Part shown: positions 20,304 through 29,105 of the stretch, one piece after another
Layout: each line of letters opens with the position of its first letter
How positions within the stretch are numbered: position 1 is the first letter of the stretch
From: Pseudomonas fragi
GTDB taxonomy: Bacteria > Pseudomonadota > Gammaproteobacteria > Pseudomonadales > Pseudomonadaceae
DNA length: 64,000 nucleotides
Direction: 5' to 3'
Assembly (NCBI RefSeq): GCF_900105835.1
Contig: NZ_LT629783.1
Span: forward strand, 3,494,501-3,558,500
Program-made: the position numbers and the translations under genes
Notes under the pieces: generated by a model
What the model was told of the DNA's origin: nothing
What the model saw: only the letters and a program-made list of their open reading frames with translations
The model's database searches: none

Positions 20304-20393
20304 CTTGTCAATTGCAGGCCTGCCCTCCGTGTTGTTTATCGTTTCAAGGTTAGGCCGTAAGATGCCTTTCGTTTTTAATTTAAGCGCAAGCCC

Positions 20394-21062
20394 ATGGCCA
20401 TACGACTAAAAACCAGCCAGCGCATCGCCAATAGCAGCCTGGAGCTTTTTAACCAGCTGGGTGAACGCAGTGTCAGCACCAACCACATTGCGGCCCACAT
20501 GGAAATTTCGCCGGGCAATCTGTATTACCACTTCCCCAACAAGCAGGCGATTATCTCGGTCTTGTTCAGCGAGTACGAGGCACTGGTATTGAGCTTTTTG
20601 CACCCGCCGCAAGGGCGGTTGCCAACCGTTGCCGACAAGCGCCAGTACTTGCAGCAACTGCTGGACGCCATGTGGCGTTACCGGTTTCTGTACCGTGATA
20701 TCGAACACTTGCTGCACAGCGACACGGAACTGGCCATCCGCTATCGACGTTTCTCCCAGCACTGCCTCACTCAGGCCCAGGCCATTTACGCCGGGTTTGT
20801 CGAGGCTGACATCTTGCGCATGACTCCCCAGCAAATTGAATCCTTAAGCCTGAATGCCTGGATTATTCTTACCTCCTGGGTAGGTTTTTTATGTACCACC
20901 CGTGACAGCAGTGACCAGCTCAGCGAGCAGGCCATCAAGCGCGGTGTGTACCAGCTGCTGGTGCTGGAGTCGGGTTTTGTCACCGAGCAGGCTCGCGAAG
21001 CCGTCGATGAGTTGATCAAGGAATACTACGTCCCCCTGGAACATGCGTTGTACGCTCAATAA
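20394..21062 (+). CDS. TetR-family transcriptional regulator
   Basis: 222-residue TetR-type regulator. The N-terminal helix-turn-helix covers about residues 8-50 with NHIAAHMEISPGNLYYHFPNK as the recognition region. The rest is a ligand-binding domain. Divergent from the ALDH/GMC operon, which it most likely represses through the palindrome at 20286-20303 together with its own promoter. Ligand unknown; a long-chain alcohol or aldehyde would suit the operon. Confidence 0.85.
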   Translation: MAIRLKTSQRIANSSLELFNQLGERSVSTNHIAAHMEISPGNLYYHFPNKQAIISVLFSEYEALVLSFLHPPQGRLPTVADKRQYLQQLLDAMWRYRFLYRDIEHLLHSDTELAIRYRRFSQHCLTQAQAIYAGFVEADILRMTPQQIESLSLNAWIILTSWVGFLCTTRDSSDQLSEQAIKRGVYQLLVLESGFVTEQAREAVDELIKEYYVPLEHALYAQ

Positions 21063-21091
21063 CCGCATTTCACCCCTCACAGGAGTCCACT

Positions 21092-21946
21092 ATGCCCGTT
21101 GCGCAACTGATCAGCCCGCAAGCCCTGAATGAACGTCAGGCGCAGCCCGGCCTGGTTATTCTGGATTGCCGCTTTGCCCTTGAAGACCCGGACTACGGCC
21201 GCTGCAGCTATGCCGAGGGGCATATTGCCGGTGCGCAGTTTGCCGATCTTGAACGCGACCTGAGCGGGCCTGTGATCAAGGGTGTAACCGGCCGTCACCC
21301 GCTGCCCGACCCGCGTACCTTGGTTGAGCGACTGCAAGCCTGGGGCATCAATGCCGACAGCGATGTGGTGCTGTATGACGATGGTCCTGGTGCTTTTGCC
21401 GCTCGTGCATGGTGGTTGCTGACCTGGTTGGGCAAGCGTGACGGCGTGTTTATCCTTGATGGCGGCCTCAAGGCCTGGCATGGCGCGGGCTTCCCGCTGA
21501 GCCTGGATGCCGCCCCGACGCTGCGCGGGACGTTCGAAGGCAAGCCCGACAGCCATATGTTGCTGAGTGCCGAAAAACTGCAAAAGCGCCTCGGCCAGCC
21601 GGAGCTGACCCTGATCGATGCCCGTGCCCAGCCGCGTTTTCGCGGTGAGGTCGAGCCCATCGACCCGATCGCCGGGCATATTCCGGGTGCGCAATGTGCG
21701 GCGTTCAGCGAAAACCTCGACAGCAGCGGGCGCTTTTTGCCTGCAGAGCAGCTCAAGCAGCGTTTTGCCGAGAAACTTGCGGGCCGCTCCCCCGAGGAGT
21801 TGGTGGCCTATTGCGGCTCGGGCGTGACGGCGTGCCATAACCTGTTTGCAATGGGCTTGGCGGGCTATCCGTTGGGCAAGCTTTATGCGGGCTCGTGGAG
21901 TGAGTGGATCAACGATCCGGCACGGGGCATTGCCACCGGCGATTGA
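21092..21946 (+). CDS. sseA: 3-mercaptopyruvate sulfurtransferase (tandem rhodanese)
   Basis: 284-residue protein with two rhodanese domains (about 5-135 and 155-280). The active-site Cys in the second domain lies in CGSGVTA, the form typical of mercaptopyruvate sulfurtransferases rather than thiosulfate sulfurtransferases (CRxGx[RT]). It follows the TetR gene by 29 bases with an AGGAG ribosome binding site, so it could be co-transcribed, though no functional link is evident. Confidence 0.82.
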   Translation: MPVAQLISPQALNERQAQPGLVILDCRFALEDPDYGRCSYAEGHIAGAQFADLERDLSGPVIKGVTGRHPLPDPRTLVERLQAWGINADSDVVLYDDGPGAFAARAWWLLTWLGKRDGVFILDGGLKAWHGAGFPLSLDAAPTLRGTFEGKPDSHMLLSAEKLQKRLGQPELTLIDARAQPRFRGEVEPIDPIAGHIPGAQCAAFSENLDSSGRFLPAEQLKQRFAEKLAGRSPEELVAYCGSGVTACHNLFAMGLAGYPLGKLYAGSWSEWINDPARGIATGD

Positions 21947-21967
21947 CGTGCGCAGTACAACAACCCC

Positions 21968-22054
21968 TTTGGGAGCTGGCGTGCCTGCGATGCCAGCAAC
22001 GCGGTTTAGCGGATAGACCGTGGCGTCTGAATCGCGAGCAAGCCCGCTCCCACA
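21968..22054. repeat. REP doublet with decayed left arm
   Basis: The right core is intact (ATCGCGAGCAAGCCCGCTCCCAC) but the left core has diverged (GGGAGCTGGCGTGCCTGCGAT). Lies between the convergent sulfurtransferase and AraC genes. Confidence 0.75.
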
Positions 22055-22069
22055 GCATGTGTGCAGATT

Positions 22070-22909
22070 TCAGCGGTTCGAGTTGGCACTGGCCAAGCGG
22101 TATGCACCGGGGCCAACGCCGTAGACCTTCTTGAATTGCCGGTTGAGGTGGCTCTGGTCAGCAAAGCCCAATTGCGTCGCCACCTCTAATGGCAAACAGC
22201 CCTGTTGCAGCAAGGCCCGGGCATGGGCGATACGTTGCTGCATCAGCCAGGTGTGCGGCGGCATGCCGGTGGCGCGCTGAAATACCCGGGCAAAGTGGAA
22301 TGGCGACAAATTGACCGCTGCGGCGAGTTCTTCCAGTGAAGGCGGCTCTGCCAGGCGGGCTTGCAGCAGTTCCTTGGCGCGGCTGACGGCGCGGTGTTCG
22401 ACCCCGGGCTTTGCTGGCAATGGCAGGCGGGCATGGCGGTTAAGCAGGGCAAGCATCATCTGGCGCCATGCCGTTTGTTGCTGCAGTGCAGTCTCTGGCC
22501 CTTCAAGCAATTGATGCAACTGGAACAACCCGCGAAACAGATCGCAGTCGTACAGCAATGTGTCATTGAAGGTCGGCAAGTGGCTGGCGGGCAGTTCCAG
22601 TTCTTCCAGCAGCTGTCGGATTTGCGCATTGTCCGGGTAAAAAGCCCGGTAACGCCAACCCGCATCATGGCCTTTGTGACCATTGTGCACTTCGTCCGGG
22701 TTGATCAGCACCAGCGTGCCGGTGGCGGCCAGATGCTCGGCACCGCGATAGCGATAACGCTGGGCGCCTTCGATAATCATGCCGATCACAAAACCATCAT
22801 GCACATGGGGCACGAAGCGGTGTTCGATATAGCGCGCCGTCAGCAGCTCCACACCCGTCAGGGGAGGCGTTTGCCAGAAGCGGATCGACTCACCCTGTTC
22901 TGCGTCCAT
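22070..22909 (-). CDS. AraC-family regulator with cupin sensor
   Basis: 279-residue regulator. The N-terminal cupin-like AraC ligand-binding domain (about 1-150, with HVHDGFVIG) is followed by two helix-turn-helix motifs at about 175-275 (FHFARVFQRATGMPPHTW and ADQSHLNRQFKKVYGVGPG). Its start overlaps the stop of the upstream YheT-like gene by one base (TAATG), so they are coupled. Target and ligand unknown. Confidence 0.85.
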   Translation of the reverse strand: MDAEQGESIRFWQTPPLTGVELLTARYIEHRFVPHVHDGFVIGMIIEGAQRYRYRGAEHLAATGTLVLINPDEVHNGHKGHDAGWRYRAFYPDNAQIRQLLEELELPASHLPTFNDTLLYDCDLFRGLFQLHQLLEGPETALQQQTAWRQMMLALLNRHARLPLPAKPGVEHRAVSRAKELLQARLAEPPSLEELAAAVNLSPFHFARVFQRATGMPPHTWLMQQRIAHARALLQQGCLPLEVATQLGFADQSHLNRQFKKVYGVGPGAYRLASANSNR

Positions 22910-23952
22910 TACGCAGATTCAAGCCGCAGCGCGGCCAGCCATTGCGGGATTCTGCGCTCAAGGTAATACCCCGGCCTTCCTGGCGAGCCTTCCAGAAATC
23001 CGACATGGCCGCCCTTGGCGTGCAATTCCAGTTGCGTGCAGGGCGATAGCTCGCTGGTTTCGGGAATACTGTGCTTGAACACGAACGGATCGTCCGTGGA
23101 CTGGATAATCAGTGTCGGTGTATCGATGGTCCCCAGAAAGTAGCGGCTGGAGGCGCGCCGGTAGTAGTCATCGACATTCAGGTAGCCGTTGAGAGGTGCC
23201 GTTACGCGGTCATCGAACTCCCAAAAGGTACGCATTTTGCTCAGGGTTTTGACCGAGCCCAGCTTGGTCAGGCTGGCCAGGCCTTCATGTCGGGCGTCGA
23301 GCTGGAACCGGTGTTTTTTGTCTTTGACGTAAGCCAGCATCTCGCGCATGAAGTGGGCTTGATAGACCCTGGAAAAGCCCAGGCCGATCCGGTCGGCACA
23401 CTGGTCAAGCCGGAACGGCACCGACACCGCCACAGCACCGCATAAACCGCTGTCACTGCCGCTTTCGCCCAGGTACTTGAGCAGCACGTTGCCCCCCAGC
23501 GAATAGCCCACGGCATACAGCGGGGCCAGGGGGTGTGCGGCGCGTATATGGGCCACGGCCTCGGCCAGATCTTCGCTGGCCCCCGAGTGGTAGCTACGGG
23601 CCAGTAAATTGGGCTCGCCCGAGCAGCCTCGCCAGTTCAGTGCGGCGCTGCTCCAGCCGCGTGCGGCGAGGGCATTTTGCAGCCCCAGCACATAGTGCGA
23701 GCTCGATGACCCGGTCAGGCCGTGCAGCACCAGTACCACCGGTGCATGGGCTGATGATATGCCGTGCCAGTCCAGGTCGAGAAAATCGCCATCCTTGAGC
23801 CAGATACGTTCACGTCGATGTTCAATGGCGGGCTTGGTGCGCCACAACGGCCCCCATAGTGTCTGGATATGGGGGTTGCCCAGGCCCGTAGCCGGAGTAA
23901 ACGGCTTGAGGGGTAAAGCATGGCTGTCTGAAAAAGGCACGGTGGTTCTCAT
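22909..23952 (-). CDS. YheT-family alpha/beta hydrolase
   Basis: 347-residue alpha/beta hydrolase. The nucleophile elbow is GYSLGGN and the oxyanion-region HGLTGSS motif precedes it; the late catalytic His is in KGGHVGFLEG. It matches the YheT/ABHD1-3 family, whose physiological substrate (lipid esters are suspected) is not settled. Upstream gene of the two-gene unit with the AraC regulator. Confidence 0.85.
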   Translation of the reverse strand: MRTTVPFSDSHALPLKPFTPATGLGNPHIQTLWGPLWRTKPAIEHRRERIWLKDGDFLDLDWHGISSAHAPVVLVLHGLTGSSSSHYVLGLQNALAARGWSSAALNWRGCSGEPNLLARSYHSGASEDLAEAVAHIRAAHPLAPLYAVGYSLGGNVLLKYLGESGSDSGLCGAVAVSVPFRLDQCADRIGLGFSRVYQAHFMREMLAYVKDKKHRFQLDARHEGLASLTKLGSVKTLSKMRTFWEFDDRVTAPLNGYLNVDDYYRRASSRYFLGTIDTPTLIIQSTDDPFVFKHSIPETSELSPCTQLELHAKGGHVGFLEGSPGRPGYYLERRIPQWLAALRLESA

Positions 23953-24028
23953 CGGATGACAGGTACGGCGGTTGTCTAAATTGCCACATCATGGCCTGAC
24001 GCCCAAGTGTTGCGTGCAGGCCGCGGGG

Positions 24029-25486
24029 TTATCGGTTGGCTGGCATGCAGCTTTGCGCCGTTACTGTCTGCGGTGCTATGGGATCCGGCAGGGGTTGTTG
24101 TACAACGTCAGGCCCGACGGTCACGCTGACCCAGCCGTCAGCCCTGAGGTGGCGGTTCATGGCCGCCTTGATCTGCTCACGGGTAAGGGCCTGAATCTGC
24201 CGGTTTTTGTAGTCGAAGGTCAGGGGCTGGTTAAAACGGCCGATGATGGACAGCTCATTGCGCATCTCCAGATTGCTGGCCGTGTGCTGGGGCAAGGCAC
24301 GCAGCAGGTGCTGCTTGACGTCGTTGAGCTGTATTTCGCTGGGCCCTTCTTCCAGGTACTGGGCAAACAGGGCCTTGATCCGGGCCAGAGCACCCTGGCT
24401 GTAGCGTGAGGGGGTATTGAGGCTGATGACCCAGGGCGCCGGGCCTTGTGCGTTGGGAATGTCCGATAGCACGCCGTAGGTGATGCTGCGATCCTCGCGC
24501 AGATCGCCGTTGAGAATGTGACTGAACATGATGTTCCCGGCACGGATGGCTGCCCAGTCAGGGTGCTGGGTGGGCACTGCGTTCTGGGCCATCATCAGCA
24601 GGGTATGGCTGGCCTCATCTTCGATATGCACGGTTTTGCCGCGGGTAGACGGGGCTGCCACTGCGTGTGGGCGGGTCAGTGCCGGCCCGGCAGGCAAGGC
24701 GTTGGCCAGTGAGCGGCTGAGGGTCTGTGCCTGTTGCAGGGTCAGGTCGCCGACGATCACGATTTGTGCGTTGGCGGCGGTATAGGCTCGGCGATAGAAA
24801 TTCACCAGTTGAGCTTGATCAATGCGCTCAAGGCTCTCGGCCGTACCGTACCTGGAGCGGGCGACCGCTTGCCCGGGGTACAGCTCGTCGTAGATCAATG
24901 TGCGCGCCAGGGCGTGGGGGTCGTCGTGGTCTTTTTTGAGCTGGGTGAGCAGCTCGTTTTTTACCCGGCGCTGACCTTCGACGGTAAAGCCCGGCCGGGC
25001 GAGCATCTCGGTGAACAGGTGCATGGCCGGTTCGCGGATGTGCGGGGCGCTCAAGCTGCGCAGGGTAAAAAAGCTCTGTTCCTTGCTGATGCCGTTGCCC
25101 AGGGCCACGCCCAGGCGATCAAACCCCTCGGCCAGGGCATTGGCGTCCTTGAGTGCCGAGCCTTCGTTGAACAGGCTCAGCACGGTGGCGGCCAGGCCGG
25201 GTGAGTCGCCATCCTGGTTGCTGCCGGCGGCAAAGCTGATCTGTAGATCGAACATGGCCAGGTTGTGGTTTTCGACAAACAGCACCCGAGTGCCTTGAGC
25301 CAGTTTCCAGGCCTTGATGGCTGGCAGGCGGGTGACGGGGGCCGTGGGGCTTAACTCAAGCATCGATTGCAGCTGTGGCGCGGGCGCCTGCGCCTGTGTG
25401 CGAGTACATAGCGTGACCAGGGCGAGCAGCAGGGCGGCGTACAGGGCGCATCGGGCTGCGACAGGCAGGGGCTTATTCAGATTCAT
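24029..25486 (-). CDS. M16-family peptidase homologue, zinc-site-less subunit (copy 2)
   Basis: 485-residue secreted protein (hydrophobic signal near residues 10-33) of the M16/insulinase-like fold with two M16 domains. It lacks the HxxEH zinc motif; the corresponding helix reads LSLFNEGSALKD. It is therefore the non-catalytic partner of a two-subunit peptidase, like the second subunit of processing proteases. Its start overlaps the 3' end of the catalytic gene by 14 bases. It is a paralogue of the gene at 27615-29105. If the upstream gene is really broken, this subunit has lost its partner. Confidence 0.8.
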   Translation of the reverse strand: MNLNKPLPVAARCALYAALLLALVTLCTRTQAQAPAPQLQSMLELSPTAPVTRLPAIKAWKLAQGTRVLFVENHNLAMFDLQISFAAGSNQDGDSPGLAATVLSLFNEGSALKDANALAEGFDRLGVALGNGISKEQSFFTLRSLSAPHIREPAMHLFTEMLARPGFTVEGQRRVKNELLTQLKKDHDDPHALARTLIYDELYPGQAVARSRYGTAESLERIDQAQLVNFYRRAYTAANAQIVIVGDLTLQQAQTLSRSLANALPAGPALTRPHAVAAPSTRGKTVHIEDEASHTLLMMAQNAVPTQHPDWAAIRAGNIMFSHILNGDLREDRSITYGVLSDIPNAQGPAPWVISLNTPSRYSQGALARIKALFAQYLEEGPSEIQLNDVKQHLLRALPQHTASNLEMRNELSIIGRFNQPLTFDYKNRQIQALTREQIKAAMNRHLRADGWVSVTVGPDVVQQPLPDPIAPQTVTAQSCMPANR

Positions 25487-26824
25487 GGCGAGACTCCTTG
25501 GGCAGCACATGGCTGACGGTCATGCGGTCGCGGGTCAGGAAGGTTTGCGCGGCGTGGCTGATGTCTTCGGGGGTGATTGCCTTCAGGGTCTGCAGGCGCT
25601 TTTCGTCGTGCTCCGGTGACAGCCCGGCAATGTCCAGTTCGCCCAGATACAGGGCCAGGCTTTGCAGGTCGTCCCGGTTGAACACCTGCCGGGCAATGAT
25701 CCGCGTGCGGGCGCGCTCAAGGTCACTGCTGGAGGGCGGTGTGTGTTTCAGTGATTCGAGCACTTCCCAGATACGCGCTTGCACCTCGCTGAGGGTTTTG
25801 ATTTTTTCGAGGTTGAGGGTGGCGGAAATACTGAGCAGCACATCACCGCGACTGATGCCGCTGTAGTGTGAGTCGATGCTGATGACCATCTCTTCACCGC
25901 GCCACAACCGGCTTTTGAGTGCCGAGCTGTCACCGCCTCCCAGCACCTCGCTGAGCAGCTCCAGTGCGGCTGCCGTATGGGGCTCGGTCTGGGTGCTCAG
26001 GCTGGGGACGTTGAACGTCATGCTCAGGTTGGGGATTTGATGGTCGATGTACTGGGTGATGCTGCGCTCACCTGGCGCTGCGAGTTCGAGCGGGGGTTTG
26101 ATTGCAGGCAATTGGCGCTGGGCAATCGGGCCGAAAAAGCGGGTGGCCAGCGCCTTGACCTGCCCGGCGTCGATCGCGCCGACGATGATCAACGTGGCGT
26201 TGTTGGGGGCATACCAGCTCTGGTACCAGTGCTTGAGTTCATCGACATGCATGCGTTCGAGATCGTGCATCCAGCCGATCACCGGGCTGCCAGAGGCGCT
26301 GGCAGGAAATGCCAAGCGCTGGGGCAACTCCAGGGCCCGCTGCTGGGGGTCGTTGTCGACGCTTTCGCTGCGTTCACTTTTGATGACTTCGCGTTCACCC
26401 TCCCAGTGCGCGGCGGACAGATGGGCGGTGCTCATCTGGTCGGCCATCACTTCAAGTGCGACAGCCAGGGCGTAAGGTGGCAGGGTTTGAAAAAAAGTGT
26501 GGCATCGCTTTGCGTCGCCGCATTGTCGGAGATGCCCAGGCTTTGAAAGATGTGGTCGGACTCCGCCGGGCAGAGTTTGCTGCTGCCTTTGAACACCATA
26601 TGTTCCAGGGCATGGGACAGGCCGGACTGGCCCGGCGGCTCATAGCTGGAGCCAACCCGGTACCAGAGTTGGGAATGCACCACGGCGGCGCGGTGGTCTT
26701 CGTGGACGATGACCCTGAGGCCGTTGTCCAGGGTGAACCGGTGAGTGGAGGGTTCGCTGCTGGCCAGGGCCGTCAGCGGTTGCAATACAAGGCCGAGAGC
26801 CAGCCCGGCGAGGGGGTGTTTCAT
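25473..26824 (-). pseudogene. M16-family zinc peptidase, frameshifted (copy 2)
   Basis: Two overlapping frames together encode one M16 peptidase. 26447-26824 has the signal peptide and the zinc motif HALEH, and stops after 125 codons. 25473-26450 carries the remainder from EREVIKSER onward. The intact paralogue at 29098-30450 aligns across the junction. The break maps to a homopolymer of seven A at 26490-26496 (T7 in the gene). Adding one T restores FFQTLPPYALAVALE and joins the frames. The cause could be a real mutation, a sequencing error, or polymerase slippage that makes some full-length product. Confidence 0.8.
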
Positions 26825-26915
26825 GGTAGGTGTCCTGACGAGTAAGCGTCAGAACAGATTGGGCTTGGGAGGGGGGAGGTGGGCGTTACATAGATATCGT
26901 GGAGCGAAAAAATCT

Positions 26916-27011
26916 GTAGTCGCTGCCGAAGGCTGCGATAAGGACCGAAAGGTCTTCGCTTTTGAATAAGCGACCCCTTCGGGCTCGATCGCAGCCTGCG
27001 GCAGCGGCTAC
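26916..27011. repeat. GTAGCNGCTGCC-family inverted repeat
   Basis: Arms GTAGTCGCTGCCGAAGGCTGC and its near complement (GCAGCCTGCGGCAGCGGCTAC) surround a centre with a small CGAAAGGTCTTCG hairpin. Between rsmD and the frameshifted M16 gene. Same family as 43657-43787, 47543-47688 and 63298-63428. Confidence 0.8.
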
Positions 27012-27018
27012 ATGTTCG

Positions 27019-27615
27019 TCAGGCTTGTGTTGCTTCGCGCTGCCACAGGGCGTAGTTCACGCCACCGGCTTTTTGCTCGCGGTGCAGGCGCCAGTTGGCA
27101 GGCAAGCCCAGCTCGGACGGACGCAACTCGCTTTCGGTGTAGACCCAGGCGTCTTCGGTCAGCCAGCCGCGTTGCTCGAGCAGATCACAGGCAGGCTTGA
27201 GCAGGTCCTTGTTGAACGGCGGGTCGAGGAATACCACGTCAAAGGTTTCGCTCGGCGTGGCATCCAGATAACGCAGGGCGTCGGTCTGCTGCACCTGGCC
27301 AACGGTGCAGCGCAGGATGCCCATGTTTTCGCGGATGTTGGAAATCGCATCGCGGTTGCTGTCCAGTGCCACGCCCTTGGCTGCGCCACGGGACATGGCT
27401 TCAAGGAACAGCGCACCGCTACCGGCGAAAACGTCCAGTACCCTGGCGCCGCCGATATGCGGAGCCAACCAGTTGAACAGGGTTTCACGCACGCGATCGG
27501 GCGTAGGGCGCAGGCCCTCTACATGGGGGAAGTCCAGCTTGCGGCTGCGCCATTCCCCGCCAATGATGCGTAACTGACCCGCACCGGAGTGCGATGTGTT
27601 TTTTGGCTTTGCCAT
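27019..27615 (-). CDS. rsmD: 16S rRNA m2G966 methyltransferase RsmD
   Basis: 198-residue SAM-dependent methyltransferase that modifies G966 of 16S rRNA. SAM motif I is VLDVFAGSGALFLEA and the catalytic motif IV is DPPFN. The N-terminal RIIGGEWRSRKLDF is typical. Its start overlaps the stop of the upstream M16 subunit gene by one base, so it is coupled to the peptidase pair. Confidence 0.92.
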   Translation of the reverse strand: MAKPKNTSHSGAGQLRIIGGEWRSRKLDFPHVEGLRPTPDRVRETLFNWLAPHIGGARVLDVFAGSGALFLEAMSRGAAKGVALDSNRDAISNIRENMGILRCTVGQVQQTDALRYLDATPSETFDVVFLDPPFNKDLLKPACDLLEQRGWLTEDAWVYTESELRPSELGLPANWRLHREQKAGGVNYALWQREATQA

Positions 27616-29105
27616 TAATGCTCCGGAACCCCAAGAGGTTGCTCTGAAGGTTTATCGGTAGGAGGTGGCAGTGGTTTTTGCGGCACGGTCGGGCCGGCGG
27701 TCACTACGACCATTTTGTCGGCGCTCAGGTGCTTGTTCATGGCGTCCTTGACCTGTTCGGTGGTCAGGTCCTGGGACTTCTGCATGAAGGTTTCCAGGTA
27801 ATCCAGGGGCAAATCATAAAAGCCCATTGCGCCAAGTTGGCCGACGATGGCGGCGTTGCTGGCAGTGGACAGCGGGAAGCTGCCAGCCAGTTCACGCTTG
27901 GCATCGTCGAGTTCTTTTTGCGTCGGACCATTTTTCAGGTAGTCGGCCAAAATGTCTTGCGCCAGTTTGAGCGTGCCTTCGCTCAGTTCGGCACGGGTCT
28001 GCAGGTTGATCATAAACGGGCCGCGAGCCTGCATCGGGCTGAAGCCGGAGTACACGCCGTAGGTCAGGCCTCGTTTTTCACGGACTTCAGTCATCAGGCG
28101 CGTGCCGAAACCGCCACCGCCCAGGATGCTGTTGCCCAGCGCCAGTGCGGCATAGTCGGGGTCGTCACGGTCGATACCCAGCTGCGACAGCAGCAGGTGG
28201 GTCTGTTTGGACGGGAACTCGATATGGGTTTCGCCAGCCTTGGGCTCGCTCGGCTGCACGGTCTTGGCAACCGCCGGGCCTTTGGGCAGCGCGGCGGAAA
28301 CCTGGGCTGCAATGGCCTCGGCTTCAGCACGGGAGAGGTCGCCAACGATCGCGATCACCGCATTGCCAGCAGTGTAGGCCTTGTTGTGGAAGGCCTTGAG
28401 CTGGTCGATGGTGATCGAAGTGATGCTTTCAGCCGTGCCATCGCTTGAGTGGGCATACGGGTGGTTGCCGTACAGGCGCTTGAACAGCTCATTGCTGGCC
28501 AGTTTGCCGGGGTTCTGTTTCTGGAACTCGAAGCTGGCCAGTAGCTGGTTCTTGATCCGCGCCAGGGAGTCTGCGGGGAACGTGGGCTTGCCCACCACCT
28601 CGGCAAACAGATTGAGCGCCGGGGTGCGTTTATCCACATCGCTCAGGCTGCGCAACGAGGCCACGGCCATGTCGCGGTAAGCGCCATTGCTGAAGTCTGC
28701 GCCCAGGCCTTCAAAGCCCTGGGCGATGGCGCCGACATCCTTGCCGGCCACGCCTTCGTTAAGCATGGCGTTGGTCAGCAAGGCCAGGCCGGGGGTGTTG
28801 TCGTCCTGGCTGCTGCCGGCGGCGAAGGTCAGGCGCAGGTCGAACATCGGCAGTTGCCGGGCTTCGACGAACAGTACTTTGGAGCCTTCGGCGGTTTTCC
28901 AGGTTTGCACGTTCAGCGCGCGGTGGCTGGGCGCCTTGCCGTCGAGCTCGGCCAGGGATTCGAGCTTGTGCTCGGTCTTGGCCTGGTCCAGCGCCTGGCT
29001 GGCAACCGATTGCTCAGGGTTGGTCAAAAAATAGCCGAGTGCGCCAACCAGTATGGCGGCGCTCAGACCGAGCAGGGCGTAGCGGGGGCCTTTACGCTCA
29101 CTCAT
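27615..29105 (-). CDS. M16-family peptidase homologue, zinc-site-less subunit (copy 1)
   Basis: 496-residue protein with an N-terminal membrane anchor (about residues 9-28) and two M16-type domains. The zinc motif is absent (LTNAMLNEGVAGKD in its place), so it should be the non-catalytic subunit paired with the gene at 29098-30450. The two overlap by 8 bases (ATGAGTGA). The start ATG at 29105 is chosen over one at 29135 for this reason. Confidence 0.85.
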   Translation of the reverse strand: MSERKGPRYALLGLSAAILVGALGYFLTNPEQSVASQALDQAKTEHKLESLAELDGKAPSHRALNVQTWKTAEGSKVLFVEARQLPMFDLRLTFAAGSSQDDNTPGLALLTNAMLNEGVAGKDVGAIAQGFEGLGADFSNGAYRDMAVASLRSLSDVDKRTPALNLFAEVVGKPTFPADSLARIKNQLLASFEFQKQNPGKLASNELFKRLYGNHPYAHSSDGTAESITSITIDQLKAFHNKAYTAGNAVIAIVGDLSRAEAEAIAAQVSAALPKGPAVAKTVQPSEPKAGETHIEFPSKQTHLLLSQLGIDRDDPDYAALALGNSILGGGGFGTRLMTEVREKRGLTYGVYSGFSPMQARGPFMINLQTRAELSEGTLKLAQDILADYLKNGPTQKELDDAKRELAGSFPLSTASNAAIVGQLGAMGFYDLPLDYLETFMQKSQDLTTEQVKDAMNKHLSADKMVVVTAGPTVPQKPLPPPTDKPSEQPLGVPEH

